From Pseudomonas laurylsulfatiphila (GTDB lineage Bacteria; Pseudomonadota; Gammaproteobacteria; Pseudomonadales; Pseudomonadaceae), in contig NZ_NIRS01000001.1 in assembly GCF_002934665.1 (NCBI RefSeq), positions 930,001 through 994,000 of the forward strand: a DNA stretch of 64,000 nucleotides, in the 5' to 3' direction. Position numbers and translations under genes: made by a program. The first letter of the stretch is position 1. Every line of letters begins with the position of its first letter. The notes beneath the pieces are model-generated. The model saw nothing but the letters and a program-made list of their open reading frames with translations, searched no databases and had not been told where the DNA came from. Shown piece by piece: positions 25,824 through 37,450 of the stretch.

Positions 25824-26933
25824 ATGAGTGCTGTCGAACCCATCCTGCTCACCCCCGGCCCGTTGACCACTTCGGCCCGCACCCGCCAGGCGATGATGAT
25901 CGACTGGGGTTCATGGGATGACCGCTTCAATCAACTGACCGCCAGCCTCTGCGAGCAATTGCTGGCGATCGTCAACGGCGCCGCTACCCACCACTGCGTG
26001 CCTTTGCAAGGCAGTGGCACCTTCGCCGTCGAGGCAGCGATCGGCACCCTGGTGCCTCGCGATGGCAAGGTTCTGGTACTGATCAACGGCGCCTACGGCA
26101 AACGCCTGGCGAAAATCTGCGAAGTGCTGGGCCGTTCCTTCAGCACCTTCGAAACCGCCGAAGACGAACCGACCACCGCCGCCGACGTCGACCGCCTGCT
26201 GCGTGCCGACAACGGCATCACCCACGTCGCCCTGATTCACTGCGAAACCAGCACCGGTATCCTCAATCCGCTGCCGGAGATCGCCCAGGTCGTTGCAGAA
26301 CACGGCAAGCGCCTGATCATCGACGCCATGAGCTCCTTCGGTGCCCTGCCGGTGGACGCGCAACAAGTGCCGTTCGACGCCCTGATCGCCGCCTCGGGCA
26401 AATGCCTGGAGGGTGTGCCAGGCATGGGCTTCGTTTTCGCTCGCAAAGAATCCCTGGCCAGTGCCGCCGGCAACTCGCATTCGCTGGCGATGGACCTGCA
26501 GGACCAGCACGCCTACATGGCCAAGACCGGCCAGTGGCGCTTCACCCCGCCGACCCACGTGGTCGCGGCGCTGCACGAAGCCCTGCTGCAGTACAACGAA
26601 GAAGGCGGCTTGCCGGCCCGGCACGAACGCTACGCCGCCAACTGCCAGGCACTCATGGAAGAGATGGGCAACCTGGGGTTGCGCAGTTTCCTGCCGACGG
26701 CCATTCAGGCGCCAATCATCGCCACCTTCCACGCCCCGAAAGATCCTCGCTACCAGTTCAAGGAATTCTACGAGCGGGTCAAGGCCAAGGGTTACATCCT
26801 CTACCCCGGCAAACTGACCCAGGTCGAAACCTTCCGCGTCGGGTGCATCGGACATGTGCAACCGGCCGAGATGCGCGAAGCCGTGGCCGCGATCGGCGAG
26901 GTGTTGCGCGAGATGGAAGTGCTCGACATCTGA
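25824..26933 (+). CDS. phnW: 2-aminoethylphosphonate--pyruvate transaminase
   Basis: A 369-residue class-V PLP aminotransferase that converts 2-aminoethylphosphonate and pyruvate to phosphonoacetaldehyde and alanine. The N-terminus is '[19 protein letters not shown]', and '[15 protein letters not shown]' holds the phosphate of PLP. The Schiff-base Lys is in '[14 protein letters not shown]' near residue 194. Length matches the family. It is followed by phnX after a REP doublet. Together they release the phosphonate phosphorus as phosphate. Confidence 0.96.
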   Translation: MSAVEPILLTPGPLTTSARTRQAMMIDWGSWDDRFNQLTASLCEQLLAIVNGAATHHCVPLQGSGTFAVEAAIGTLVPRDGKVLVLINGAYGKRLAKICEVLGRSFSTFETAEDEPTTAADVDRLLRADNGITHVALIHCETSTGILNPLPEIAQVVAEHGKRLIIDAMSSFGALPVDAQQVPFDALIAASGKCLEGVPGMGFVFARKESLASAAGNSHSLAMDLQDQHAYMAKTGQWRFTPPTHVVAALHEALLQYNEEGGLPARHERYAANCQALMEEMGNLGLRSFLPTAIQAPIIATFHAPKDPRYQFKEFYERVKAKGYILYPGKLTQVETFRVGCIGHVQPAEMREAVAAIGEVLREMEVLDI

Positions 26934-26948
26934 TTCCCCCCGATCCCC

Positions 26949-27038
26949 TGTGGGAGCGAGCCTGCTCGCGAATGCAGTCTGACATTCAACATAAATGTCG
27001 GCAGATATACCGCCTTCGCGAGCAGGCTCGCTCCCACA
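26949..27038. repeat. REP doublet between phnW and phnX
   Basis: TGTGGGAGCGAGCCTGCTCG and its inverse with about 40 bases between. It separates two genes of one pathway, like the liuB-liuC doublet. Confidence 0.9.
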
Positions 27039-27085
27039 AAGAACAGTTTTCCTAAAGAGCCAGTTATTACAGGATTCAGATCACC

Positions 27086-27913
27086 ATGAACTACTCCAAC
27101 CCAAGCAAACTCCAGGCTGCCATCCTCGACTGGGCCGGCACCGTGGTCGACTTCGGCTCCTTCGCCCCGACGCAGATTTTCGTCGAGGCGTTCGCCGAGT
27201 TCGACGTCCAGGTGTCCATCGAAGAAGCCCGTGGCCCGATGGGTATGGGCAAGTGGGACCACATCCGCACCCTGTGCGATCTGCCGGAAGTTGCCGAGCG
27301 ATATCGCAAAGTGTTCGGCCGCACACCGACCGACGACGACGTCACCGCGATTTACCAGCGTTTCATGCCGCTGCAGATCGAAAAAATCGCCGAACACTCG
27401 GCGCTGATTCCGGGCGCTCTGGAGACCATCGCCAACCTGCGCGAGCAAGGGATCAAGATCGGCTCCTGCTCCGGCTATCCGAAACAGGTCATGGACAAGG
27501 TGGTCGAACTCGCTGCCACCAACGGCTATGTGGCCGATCACGTGGTCGCCACCGACGAAGTCCCGAATGGCCGCCCATGGCCGGCCCAGGCGCTGGCCAA
27601 CGTCATCGCCCTGGGCATCGACGATGTCGCCGCGTGCGTGAAGATCGATGACACCGTGCCAGGCATTCTCGAAGGTCGCCGCGCCGGCATGTGGACAGTG
27701 GCGCTGATCTGCTCGGGCAACGCCCTGGGCCTGGATTACGAAGGTTATCGCGCGCTGGGCAGCGACCAACTGGACAGCGAGCGCAAGCGCATCCATGGGA
27801 TGTTCGAAGCTTCGCGCCCGCACTACATGATCGACACCATCACCGATCTGCCGCAAGTGATCACCGACATCAACAAGCGCCTGGCCAACGGCGAAATGCC
27901 GCAATCGAGCTAA
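27086..27913 (+). CDS. phnX: Phosphonoacetaldehyde hydrolase (phosphonatase)
   Basis: A 275-residue HAD-superfamily enzyme that splits phosphonoacetaldehyde into acetaldehyde and phosphate. The nucleophile is the first Asp of '[14 protein letters not shown]', near residue 13. The Schiff-base Lys is in '[12 protein letters not shown]' near residue 54, diagnostic for phosphonatase. Motif II is 'GSCSGYPKQ' and the acidic loop is '[13 protein letters not shown]'. Full length. It works on the product of phnW directly upstream. Confidence 0.97.
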   Translation: MNYSNPSKLQAAILDWAGTVVDFGSFAPTQIFVEAFAEFDVQVSIEEARGPMGMGKWDHIRTLCDLPEVAERYRKVFGRTPTDDDVTAIYQRFMPLQIEKIAEHSALIPGALETIANLREQGIKIGSCSGYPKQVMDKVVELAATNGYVADHVVATDEVPNGRPWPAQALANVIALGIDDVAACVKIDDTVPGILEGRRAGMWTVALICSGNALGLDYEGYRALGSDQLDSERKRIHGMFEASRPHYMIDTITDLPQVITDINKRLANGEMPQSS

Positions 27914-27928
27914 AAACCGCACCGCCTT

Positions 27929-28020
27929 TGTAGGAGCTGCCGCAGGCTGCGATCTTTTGATTTTCGGCGTCATTGGGGACCTGAAGATCAAAAGATCGCA
28001 GCCTCCGGCAGCTCCTACAG
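27929..28020. repeat. REP doublet, GATCTTTTGA type
   Basis: TGTAGGAGCTGCCGCAGGCT and its inverse surround 'GATTTTCGGCGTCATTGGG'. It follows phnX. Confidence 0.9.
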
Positions 28021-28167
28021 GGGCCGATGCGTTTTTGCCGTCAATTACCTGATCCAGAGCAACGAGCGATCGATCACCTCAGGCAAACCCGGTGAAACAG
28101 GATTACAGTTAAGGCACGCCGTCGAACAAGAGCGGTGGCTTTAAACCGGACCTCTGAGGAACACCGA

Positions 28168-28728
28168 ATGCCGTGGAAAAACTCTGCCTCGCGCTACAGC
28201 ACCGTATCGATCACGCTGCATTGGTTGATGCTGGTCCTGCTGGCGTTGGTTTACGCCTGTATCGAGTTTCGCGGGCTCTTTCCCAAGGGCAGTGGCGGGC
28301 GCACGCTGATCGTCGAATCACACTTCATGCTCGGCCTGACCGTATTCGTCCTGGTCTGGCTGCGATTGTTCGCACGCAGTCTTGGCCCGGCGCCGCAAGT
28401 CTTCCCCGCCTCGCCGCAGTGGCAAACGACGCTGGCCAGGCTGATGCACTGGGCGCTGTACATTTTCATGATCGTCACGCCGATTCTCGGCTGGCTGGTC
28501 ACCAGCGCCAAAGGCAACCAGGTGATGTTCTACGGTTTCGACCTGCCGATGCCGATCGCGGAAAACAAGGACCTGGCCAAACAACTCCAGGACTGGCACG
28601 AGCTCGGCGGCACTATCGGCTATTGGCTGATCGGCCTGCATGCCGTGGCCGCGCTGTATCACCACTATGTGGTGGGCGATAACACCTTGCTGCGGATGAT
28701 GCCCAAAGGCGAAACCCGCGATAGCTGA
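28168..28728 (+). CDS. Cytochrome b561 family protein
   Basis: A 186-residue, four-helix membrane protein. The heme His residues are in 'SITLHWLML', 'VESHFMLGLT', 'RLMHWALYIF' and 'GLHAVAALYHHYVV'. It is the classical CybB type that carries electrons between quinone and periplasmic acceptors. ATG 28168 follows GAGGAA; the frame continues to 28135. It is monocistronic, and no partner protein is nearby, in contrast to the copy at 13861-14406. Confidence 0.9.
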   Translation: MPWKNSASRYSTVSITLHWLMLVLLALVYACIEFRGLFPKGSGGRTLIVESHFMLGLTVFVLVWLRLFARSLGPAPQVFPASPQWQTTLARLMHWALYIFMIVTPILGWLVTSAKGNQVMFYGFDLPMPIAENKDLAKQLQDWHELGGTIGYWLIGLHAVAALYHHYVVGDNTLLRMMPKGETRDS

Positions 28729-28748
28729 ACTTGACGGCAACCCAAAAT

Positions 28749-28837
28749 GTGGGAGCGAGCTTGCTCGCGATGGCGGTGTGTCAGTCGACAAATGTGCTGA
28801 ATGCAATGCCCTCATCGCGAGCAAGCTCGCTCCCACA
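28749..28837. repeat. REP doublet, GAGC/GCTC type
   Basis: TGTGGGAGCGAGCTTGCTCG and its inverse between convergent genes. Confidence 0.9.
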
Positions 28838-28854
28838 TTGATTTGCGGTGCGTT

Positions 28855-29781
28855 TCAGGCTTGTGAATCAAACCCTCGCCGCCCCTGCAAGCCGCCGGTG
28901 TGGACGAAGATCAGCCGCGTGCCTTGGGCGAACCGGCCCGCTTCGACTTGCTGCTTGAGTGCCAGCAGCGCTTTTCCGGTATACAGCGGTTCCAGGGGGA
29001 TGCCGCTGGCCTGCCCGGTCTTTTCGATGAACGCGTGCAGTGGCGGATCGACCTTCGCGAAGCCGCCGCGACTGGCTTCAAACAGCTCATACGCCGCATC
29101 GACCACACCGGCTTCCTGCACGATTCGCTCGACCTGCTGCGCCACCCCATGATCGTCAGGCACCGCCAGGGCACCGTACACCGGGTGATCCCCCGCTTCT
29201 GCGAGCACCAGGCCAGCCAGCGTCGTGCCGGTTCCGCAGGCCAGCCACCAGCCGTCGTAGTCGTTCCAGCCCAGGTTCTGCAATTGTGCGCAGACAGCAG
29301 CCCGCAATGGCCTGCAACCCAGGGCACCTGGCAAACCACCTCCCCCTTCAGGCACCGAGTGCAAGGTCGGGTAGCGGGTTTGCCAGGGATGCCAGAAACC
29401 TGCTTCATGCCTCGCTCGATAGCCGCCGTAACCCAGCCAGTGCAACTGCATGCCGAACGCCTGCAAGTCTTTGACCGTCGGGGTTTGCTGAGGGTGGCCG
29501 CGCAACAGGCCGACGGTGGCAAAGCCGAAACGCCTGCCCGCCGCCGCCAGGGCGTGGAGGTGATTGGAGTGCGCGCCACCGAGACTGATGATGCCTTCGG
29601 CCCCCGCGCGGTCGGCGATATTCAGGTGTTCGATGAGCTTGAACCATTTGTTGCCGCTGATCAGCGGGTCGATCCGGTCCAGACGCAGGATCGCCACTTC
29701 GATGCCGGCGCGGGTGAGCCAGTCGAGGTGAAGGGGTTCGAGGGGGGCCTGGGGTAGCCAGGTGTCGGGAGGGAGAAGCAT
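28855..29781 (-). CDS. D-cysteine desulfhydrase / ACC deaminase family protein
   Basis: A 308-residue fold-type II PLP enzyme. The PLP Lys is in 'ISGNKWFKLIEHL', 'SLGGAHSNHLHALAA' binds the substrate carboxylate, and 'ACGTGTTLAGLVLAEA' is the phosphate cup. Family members remove sulfide from D-cysteine or open 1-aminocyclopropane-1-carboxylate. The residues that separate these activities cannot be judged by eye, and desulfhydrase is the commoner role in Pseudomonas. The start at 29781 is preferred; the frame runs to 29811. Confidence 0.85.
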   Translation of the reverse strand: MLLPPDTWLPQAPLEPLHLDWLTRAGIEVAILRLDRIDPLISGNKWFKLIEHLNIADRAGAEGIISLGGAHSNHLHALAAAGRRFGFATVGLLRGHPQQTPTVKDLQAFGMQLHWLGYGGYRARHEAGFWHPWQTRYPTLHSVPEGGGGLPGALGCRPLRAAVCAQLQNLGWNDYDGWWLACGTGTTLAGLVLAEAGDHPVYGALAVPDDHGVAQQVERIVQEAGVVDAAYELFEASRGGFAKVDPPLHAFIEKTGQASGIPLEPLYTGKALLALKQQVEAGRFAQGTRLIFVHTGGLQGRRGFDSQA

Positions 29782-29825
29782 CAATGCCGGCTCTGTGTGA
29801 AGAGCCGGCATGTTATCACCTGATT

Positions 29826-29957
29826 TGTGGCGAGGGAGCTTGCTCCCGCTCGCCTGCGCAGCAGGCGCAAACCCGGAACACTCGATACTTCTGATGTGCC
29901 GGACCTACCGATTTGGGGCCGCTTCGCGGCCCAGCGGGAGCAAGCTCCCTCGCCACA
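29826..29957. repeat. REP doublet, GTGGCGAGGGAGC type
   Basis: TGTGGCGAGGGAGCTTGCTC and its inverse at the ends of 132 bases. It is the last doublet before a 12 kb stretch without any. Confidence 0.88.
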
Positions 29958-29967
29958 TACCTGTCTG

Positions 29968-32028
<2,061 letters not shown>

Positions 32029-32177
32029 TCACGGAAAGTGCAGGAGCTCTACGGCCCCCATCAGTCATGTTCGACAGACTAAGAGTCGCGACGCCGTCGC
32101 TCAATGACCGTAACTGACAACTTAATGATCGAAATGTGCAGCAACAGGGGGTGACGGGAGTGGCCCCCCCCATAAGG

Positions 32178-32969
32178 TCAATTCCCCGTAAATACCGGCT
32201 TGCGCTTCTCGAAAAAGGCGCGTGCACCTTCAGCCTGATCCTTGCTCGCCGCGCAGTGCAGGAAAGCCTTGCGCTCTTCACGCAGTCCTTCGTCCAGCGT
32301 CCTCTCGTCGGCGCCTACGATACAGCGCAGTACACCGTCCACGGCGAGTGGCGCCTTCTCAGCCAGTTCCTGCGCCAGCGCCATCGCTGCTGCCTTGAGT
32401 TCGGCGACTGGATGAACGGAACGCACCAGCCCCATGCGCAAGGCCTCGTGACCGTCAATCCTGCGGGCACGCAACACCATATCGAGCGCGTTGTCACGAC
32501 CGATGCAGCGAGTCAGACGCACCGAACCACCCCATGCCGGCACGGTTCCCAGATCCATCTCGGGCAGACCTATCTGAGTGCCAGTATCGGCGGCGAGACG
32601 GAAATGGCAGGCCAGGGGCAATTCGAGCCCGCCGCCCAGGCAGTAGCCGAACATAGTGGCAACCGACGGCTTGCCCATGGACTCGATGCGCGCCAGAACG
32701 CGTAGGCGCTGGTCGAGCACGGTGTCCCAACCACCGCGGGCTGGAACCTCGCGCATCGCCTCCTTGAGGTCCATGCCAACGGAGAAATTGGCCTCGCCTT
32801 CACCCGTGAAAAGCAGGGCACGTACACTTGAATCGGTGGCGGCCTCTTCAACCGCCGCTTCCAGAGCGTCGATGAAAGCGAAGCTCATTCGGTTGATCGG
32901 TGCGTCATTGATGCTGATGGACATAACGGCGCCGTGGCGCGTGATCAACAGGGGGTTTTCGTTGGACAT
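32178..32969 (-). CDS. Enoyl-CoA hydratase/isomerase family protein
   Basis: A 263-residue crotonase-fold enzyme. 'FSVGMDLKEAM' forms the oxyanion region. Both catalytic Glu residues are present: in 'LGGGLELPLACH' and in 'IGLPEMDLGTVP'. A true hydratase activity is therefore likely. The ATG at 32969 follows AAAGGAA; a longer frame to 33032 exists. It is the last gene of a minus-strand series with the tautomerase, ALDH and ligase-crotonase genes. Its separate hydratase duplicates the activity fused to the ligase, so two different acyl-CoA steps are implied. Confidence 0.9.
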   Translation of the reverse strand: MSNENPLLITRHGAVMSISINDAPINRMSFAFIDALEAAVEEAATDSSVRALLFTGEGEANFSVGMDLKEAMREVPARGGWDTVLDQRLRVLARIESMGKPSVATMFGYCLGGGLELPLACHFRLAADTGTQIGLPEMDLGTVPAWGGSVRLTRCIGRDNALDMVLRARRIDGHEALRMGLVRSVHPVAELKAAAMALAQELAEKAPLAVDGVLRCIVGADERTLDEGLREERKAFLHCAASKDQAEGARAFFEKRKPVFTGN

Positions 32970-33067
32970 GATGGGTGATTCCTTTTTTTTGTAAGGGGTG
33001 CCTACGACGGTCGCAAAGTTGTCGGCCGTCAAAAAATGCGCAAATGTTTTCGTCGCAGCGAAGCGTG

Positions 33068-33454
33068 TCAGGCCACTTCAGGGGGCTGTTCCGGTTCCGG
33101 GAAAATATGACCGCCTTCCATGGCCCATGAAGCGGGAATGTCGACCACTGCCACCACCACTGCATTCGCATCGGCCCCGGTGACGGCCATGTAAACGTCG
33201 GTGATTGCGCGCAGGATGGCGTGGCGCGTCGCCTGTGATCGTCCTGCACGTATCTGGCCACGAATTATCGCGGGGGTCGCGACTTGGCCGGCGGTGAATG
33301 CGCTTCCCGCTTCAAGCTCCTTGAACAGCACGTGCACATAGCTGGCCGGCGCGCCCGTCTCCTGGGTGTGAATGGATGTGATGGACTCGGCCAGCGATTG
33401 GCGTTGACGCTCACTGAGCGTTCCCTTGACGGTCTGGCATTCATAGAGGGGCAT
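33068..33454 (-). CDS. cis-CaaD-like tautomerase-superfamily protein
   Basis: A 128-residue protein beginning M-P, which after Met removal gives the catalytic N-terminal Pro of the tautomerase superfamily. The single chain contains two beta-alpha-beta units, as in cis-3-chloroacrylate dehalogenase and malonate semialdehyde decarboxylase rather than the 60-residue 4-oxalocrotonate tautomerase. 'AIIRGQIRAGRSQATRHAILRAITD' supplies basic residues. AAAGGAG precedes the ATG. It sits 47 bases after the ALDH gene. The reaction is unknown; an enol or beta-keto acid intermediate is a reasonable guess. The longer frame to 33736 overlaps the ALDH gene. Confidence 0.8.
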   Translation of the reverse strand: MPLYECQTVKGTLSERQRQSLAESITSIHTQETGAPASYVHVLFKELEAGSAFTAGQVATPAIIRGQIRAGRSQATRHAILRAITDVYMAVTGADANAVVVAVVDIPASWAMEGGHIFPEPEQPPEVA

Positions 33455-33501
33455 GGAAAACTCCTTTGAAGACGTTTTGGAACAGTCAGGTACACAGGGC
33501 T

Positions 33502-34959
33502 TCAGCCCTTCAACTTGATGATCAGTTCGATCAGCTTGTTGGGCTTGAGCGGTCCTTTGTCGTAGGGCGGCAGCATCATCCTGGTGGCGGCGAAGAAGCC
33601 CTGACGATAGACGGGGCGCATTTTGGAAAAGGTCTGAAAGCCTTCGTAACCGTGGTAATGGCCCATGCCGCTGGCGCCGACGCCGCCGAAGGGCATGTCG
33701 TGCTGAGCCACGTGCAGCAGCGCGGTGTTGATGCATACGCCGCCCGACATGATGTGGGTCACGTAGTAGTCCTGCAGGGCGCGGTCCCTGGTGAAGGGAT
33801 ACAGCGCCAGTGGTCTGTCGTGCTTGTTGATATAACCGGCCACTTCTTCGCGGCTGGTGTAGGTCTTGACCGGCAGCAGCGGGCCGAAGATCTCGCGCTG
33901 CATGATGACCATGTCGTCGCTGACGTCGAATACCAGGGTCAGCGGGAATTTGCGCAGGGTCTTGTCCGGCGTCTGGCCGGGGAAAAGATTGACCACGCGC
34001 GCGCCCTTGGCCACAGCGTCATCCAGCGTGGCCTGCATGCGGTCATAGGCGCGCTGGTCGATCATGGACGTGTAATCGGCATGATTGATGTCGGGGTATC
34101 GCTCGGCTATTACCCGCTGGGCTTCGCGTTCGAAGTCCGCCTCGGAGCCGGCGGGAATGAAGACATAGTCGACGTTGGTGCAGATCTGGCCTGCATTGAA
34201 GGCCTTGCTCCACATGATGCGATCGACGGCCAGGGTCATCGGGAAATCCGGCGCGACCACGGCGGGTGATTTTCCGCCCAATTCCAGTGTCACCGGGGTC
34301 AGGTTGCGCGCAGCATTCGCCATCACGGCGCGGCCGGTCTGACCCGAACCCGTGAAGAACAGATGGTCGAAGCGGATCGAGGAAAAAGCCGGGCCCACCG
34401 AGCCATTGGCGCTGCTGTCTTCGAAGAACTGAAGCTGTTGCGGCGGGAAGTATTTCGGTGAGATGGACATCAGAAGACGCGTCAGATTGTTCGAGTTTTC
34501 CGACATCTTGACCATCGCCCGGTTGCCGGCGGCGAAGATGGCGGTGAGTGGCCCGAACGACAGCATCAGCGGAAAGTTCCAGGGTACGATCACGCCGACC
34601 ACGCCCAGCGGCTGGGGAATGACACGGTTGCTGGAGGTGGGGTAGACCATCAGATCGATGTGGCGCTTCTGCGGCTTCATCCATTTCTTCAGGTGCTTGA
34701 TGGTGGATTTGATATCTCCCAGCACCACGAAAAACTCGGCGAACAGCGTCTCGAAGGTGGAACGGTTGCCGTAGTCCTGGTTAATCGCTTCAATCAGTGC
34801 TTGGCGGTTGTCCTTCAGCATCCGCGCCAACTTTTTAAGGTCTTCCACGCGCTGGGCATAGCTGCGCTCGGGCGTGGCGAGGTAGGCGGCGCGTTGGTGC
34901 TCGAAGCAGGATTGCATGGCGGGGGGAACGATGGGCTGGGCAATATTCAGGGCACTCAT
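33502..34959 (-). CDS. Coniferyl-aldehyde-dehydrogenase-like aldehyde dehydrogenase
   Basis: A 485-residue NAD(P)-dependent ALDH of the class-3/CalB type, without the N-terminal extension of typical ALDHs. The Rossmann loop is 'SGSGQTGRAVM'. The catalytic Glu is in 'TLELGGKSP' near 240 and the Cys in 'FNAGQICTNVDYVF' near 275. The C-terminus 'LPPYDKGPLKPNKLIELIIKLKG' suggests membrane association as in fatty aldehyde dehydrogenases. It oxidises an aromatic or long-chain aldehyde to the acid that the neighbouring ligase could activate. It is 108 bases downstream of the ligase fusion. Confidence 0.9.
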   Translation of the reverse strand: MSALNIAQPIVPPAMQSCFEHQRAAYLATPERSYAQRVEDLKKLARMLKDNRQALIEAINQDYGNRSTFETLFAEFFVVLGDIKSTIKHLKKWMKPQKRHIDLMVYPTSSNRVIPQPLGVVGVIVPWNFPLMLSFGPLTAIFAAGNRAMVKMSENSNNLTRLLMSISPKYFPPQQLQFFEDSSANGSVGPAFSSIRFDHLFFTGSGQTGRAVMANAARNLTPVTLELGGKSPAVVAPDFPMTLAVDRIMWSKAFNAGQICTNVDYVFIPAGSEADFEREAQRVIAERYPDINHADYTSMIDQRAYDRMQATLDDAVAKGARVVNLFPGQTPDKTLRKFPLTLVFDVSDDMVIMQREIFGPLLPVKTYTSREEVAGYINKHDRPLALYPFTRDRALQDYYVTHIMSGGVCINTALLHVAQHDMPFGGVGASGMGHYHGYEGFQTFSKMRPVYRQGFFAATRMMLPPYDKGPLKPNKLIELIIKLKG

Positions 34960-35067
34960 GCCGAGGTCCTTGTGTAGTGATTGAAAAGCGGCAAATGGGG
35001 TTGGCTACGCTTGTCGCGCAGCCGCCCCCCTTCTATTGCAAAGGATTCAATGCATCCGGTGTGGCGC

Positions 35068-37443
35068 TCACGCGTCCTTGAAGTTCGGCGCTCGTTTTTC
35101 CAGGAAGGCTGCAGCGCCTTCCTTGAAGTCTTCTGCGCCGGTCAACCGGGCGACTTCTCTTAGCAGCGTTGCGAGCGCCGCCTCGGGGCCTTTTTCGCGG
35201 GCCAGGCGCACCGACGCAAGCGCTGCTTTAACCCCGGACGGTGAGTTCTGCGCAATCAGCCGTGCGAATTCGAAAGCGCGCGTCATCAGCTGGCTCTGCG
35301 GGACGACTTCTTGCACCAGCCCCATCCGGCAAGCGGACTGAGCATCGAACTCTTCCGCCGTCAGGATGTAGCGAAGCGCGTTACCGAGACCGATTTTTGC
35401 CGGCAAGAACACGGTGGCACCCCCGAACGGGAACAACCCGACTGCCACCTCGCGTTGAATGAACGTGACATCTTGCGCGGCGATAACAATGTCCGCCGCT
35501 GCCGCCAGCTCCACCCCCAGGTTCATGCACTTGCCATGAACGGCGAGAACCACCGGTTTGCTCCGGCGGCGAACGGCCGGGTCGATTTCGAGCATATCCA
35601 CCAACGATGGATCGCCGATACGCAACTCTCCCCGCGCGGCGAGAGGCGCAGAACTGACGATGTCCATGCCCGAAGTGAAGACCAGGCCATTGGCATGCAA
35701 CACCGCACAACGCAGGCCTGGATCGTCTTCGTAGATCGCCATGGCCTTGGCCAGGCCGATGAACATGTCGCGGTCGAAGGCGTTCATCTTGCGCGGACGG
35801 TCCAGGCAGATCGACAGCACATTACCGTGGCGGGTGATGACGACCCGATCCTCAAGGCGGTCGCCGGACACGGCATGGGTTTCGCGTTTTTCGCGCTCGC
35901 GCAGCACCAGGATCCGCCGCAGGATTTTCCCTGCAGGTGTTTTTGGAATGGAGTCGATGAACTCGATGTCGCGCAGTTTCTTGTAGGGGGTTACACGCTG
36001 TGCGACGAAGTCGATCAGTTCGGCTTCTGTCACAGGTGAGCGCAGCACAACGAAGGCTTTGGGAACTTCACCGGATTCGGTGTCAGGGCTGGGCACGACG
36101 CCGGCATCCGCCACCGCCGGGTGCATCAACAACACACTTTCAAGTTCGACCGGGCTGATCTGGAAGCCTTTGAACTTGATGAACTCTTTGGCACGGTCGA
36201 TGATTCGCAGATTGCCGTGCTCATCGATCCGGCCTACATCCCCGGTTCGCAGCCAGCCCTGCGCATCGATCGTTTCGGCGGTTGCCGCCGGATTGTTGAA
36301 GTAGCCGAGCATCACGTTGGGACCGCGTATCAGCAGCTCGCCATCCGCACCTGGCGCCACGTCCTGGTTGCCGCCGATTTCCACGACCCGCACCTCAATG
36401 CCATGCATCACCCGGCCGACCGAACCTTCGGCCTCTTTCGGCATGCCTGGCTCGGAAACAGCGCCGGTGGTGGTGGATTCGGTAAGGCCCCAGCCGTTGA
36501 GCACCGGCACTTTCAGCCGATCGGCAGCGCTTTTCAGCAGGTCGGCACTGATGGGTGAAGCACCGGAGATAGCCAAGCGCAGGCTCGACAGGTCGAAGTG
36601 ATCGACCAAAGGATGCTTGGCAAACTGCAACACCACGGGAGCAACGACCGGAGCGACAGTGATTTTGTAGTCTTGAATCACGCGCAAAGTCACTTCCAGG
36701 TCGAGCGCGGGCAGCACGATCAAGCGCGCGCCCTGAGAAAGAGCCGAGCCTATGAAGCTGGTTTGTCCATAGATATGGAAAAACGGCAGCGCCGCCAGGA
36801 TGGTGTCGGACCTGCGGAAAACCTGGGCGGCGGTCACCTGTTCGGTCGCCGCGACGTAGTTGCGATTGCTGAGCATCACCGCCTTGGGGAAGCCGCTGGT
36901 GCCACTGGAGAACATCAGGGCCAACAGGTCTTTTTGCAGATCACGGCAGCGCTCTTCGGCCAGAGGCTTGCCCACCAGCAACGAGGCAAACGGCGTGAGG
37001 CCCTCAGACACACCCAGCACGAAAATGTCTTTCAACGGCAACGTGATCAAGGTGTCGCGCAGCCTTTCGAAGACTTGCGGGGTGACGATCAAACGCGTGG
37101 CCCCCACCAGCTTGAGGAGTTCTCGCACGTCCTCCGGCGAGGACATGGGATTGAGTGTGGAGTACACGCCGCCGGCGAAGGCTATACCGTACAGAGCCAC
37201 CGGGAACCAAATGCTGTTCGGCGCGATGATGGCGGTGACCTCCCCAGGCTCCAGACCGCGCTCTATCAGGTTGGCGGCAAGCACACGCACATGCCGGGAC
37301 AGTTCGGCATAGGTCAGTTGTTCACCGCTCAGCCCGTCGATCAGCGCCGGGTTGTCTGCGTAGTGTTGGATTCGCTCCAGAAATAGCCCCGCGAAGGAAC
37401 CGACGGGTACTTCCAAAGGCCTTTGCGACAGAAATGAATTCAT
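35068..37443 (-). CDS. Acyl-CoA ligase fused to an enoyl-CoA hydratase
   Basis: A 791-residue fusion in one uninterrupted frame. Residues about 10-525 are an ANL ligase with P-loop 'MFSSGTSGFPKAVMLS' (177-192), 'GWGLTESTTTG', 'GWLRTGDVGRID' and C-terminal Lys 506 in 'TPAGKILRR', close to 4-coumarate:CoA ligases. Residues about 532-791 are a complete crotonase with both Glu residues ('NLGVELAAAAD' and 'FIQREVAVG'). Acid activation and hydration of the resulting enoyl-CoA could occur in one polypeptide. Normally these are two proteins (for example Fcs and Ech). It is divergent from a LysR gene. GCGGGG before the ATG lies in a 10-base inverted repeat. Confidence 0.92.
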   Translation of the reverse strand: MNSFLSQRPLEVPVGSFAGLFLERIQHYADNPALIDGLSGEQLTYAELSRHVRVLAANLIERGLEPGEVTAIIAPNSIWFPVALYGIAFAGGVYSTLNPMSSPEDVRELLKLVGATRLIVTPQVFERLRDTLITLPLKDIFVLGVSEGLTPFASLLVGKPLAEERCRDLQKDLLALMFSSGTSGFPKAVMLSNRNYVAATEQVTAAQVFRRSDTILAALPFFHIYGQTSFIGSALSQGARLIVLPALDLEVTLRVIQDYKITVAPVVAPVVLQFAKHPLVDHFDLSSLRLAISGASPISADLLKSAADRLKVPVLNGWGLTESTTTGAVSEPGMPKEAEGSVGRVMHGIEVRVVEIGGNQDVAPGADGELLIRGPNVMLGYFNNPAATAETIDAQGWLRTGDVGRIDEHGNLRIIDRAKEFIKFKGFQISPVELESVLLMHPAVADAGVVPSPDTESGEVPKAFVVLRSPVTEAELIDFVAQRVTPYKKLRDIEFIDSIPKTPAGKILRRILVLREREKRETHAVSGDRLEDRVVITRHGNVLSICLDRPRKMNAFDRDMFIGLAKAMAIYEDDPGLRCAVLHANGLVFTSGMDIVSSAPLAARGELRIGDPSLVDMLEIDPAVRRRSKPVVLAVHGKCMNLGVELAAAADIVIAAQDVTFIQREVAVGLFPFGGATVFLPAKIGLGNALRYILTAEEFDAQSACRMGLVQEVVPQSQLMTRAFEFARLIAQNSPSGVKAALASVRLAREKGPEAALATLLREVARLTGAEDFKEGAAAFLEKRAPNFKDA

Positions 37444-37450
37444 GTATTTA

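Noticed and set aside
32178..37443. Standard ferulate pathway (fcs, ech, vdh)
   Set aside because: The ligase and hydratase are fused, no vanillin dehydrogenase or feruloyl signature neighbour is seen, and a tautomerase is present.
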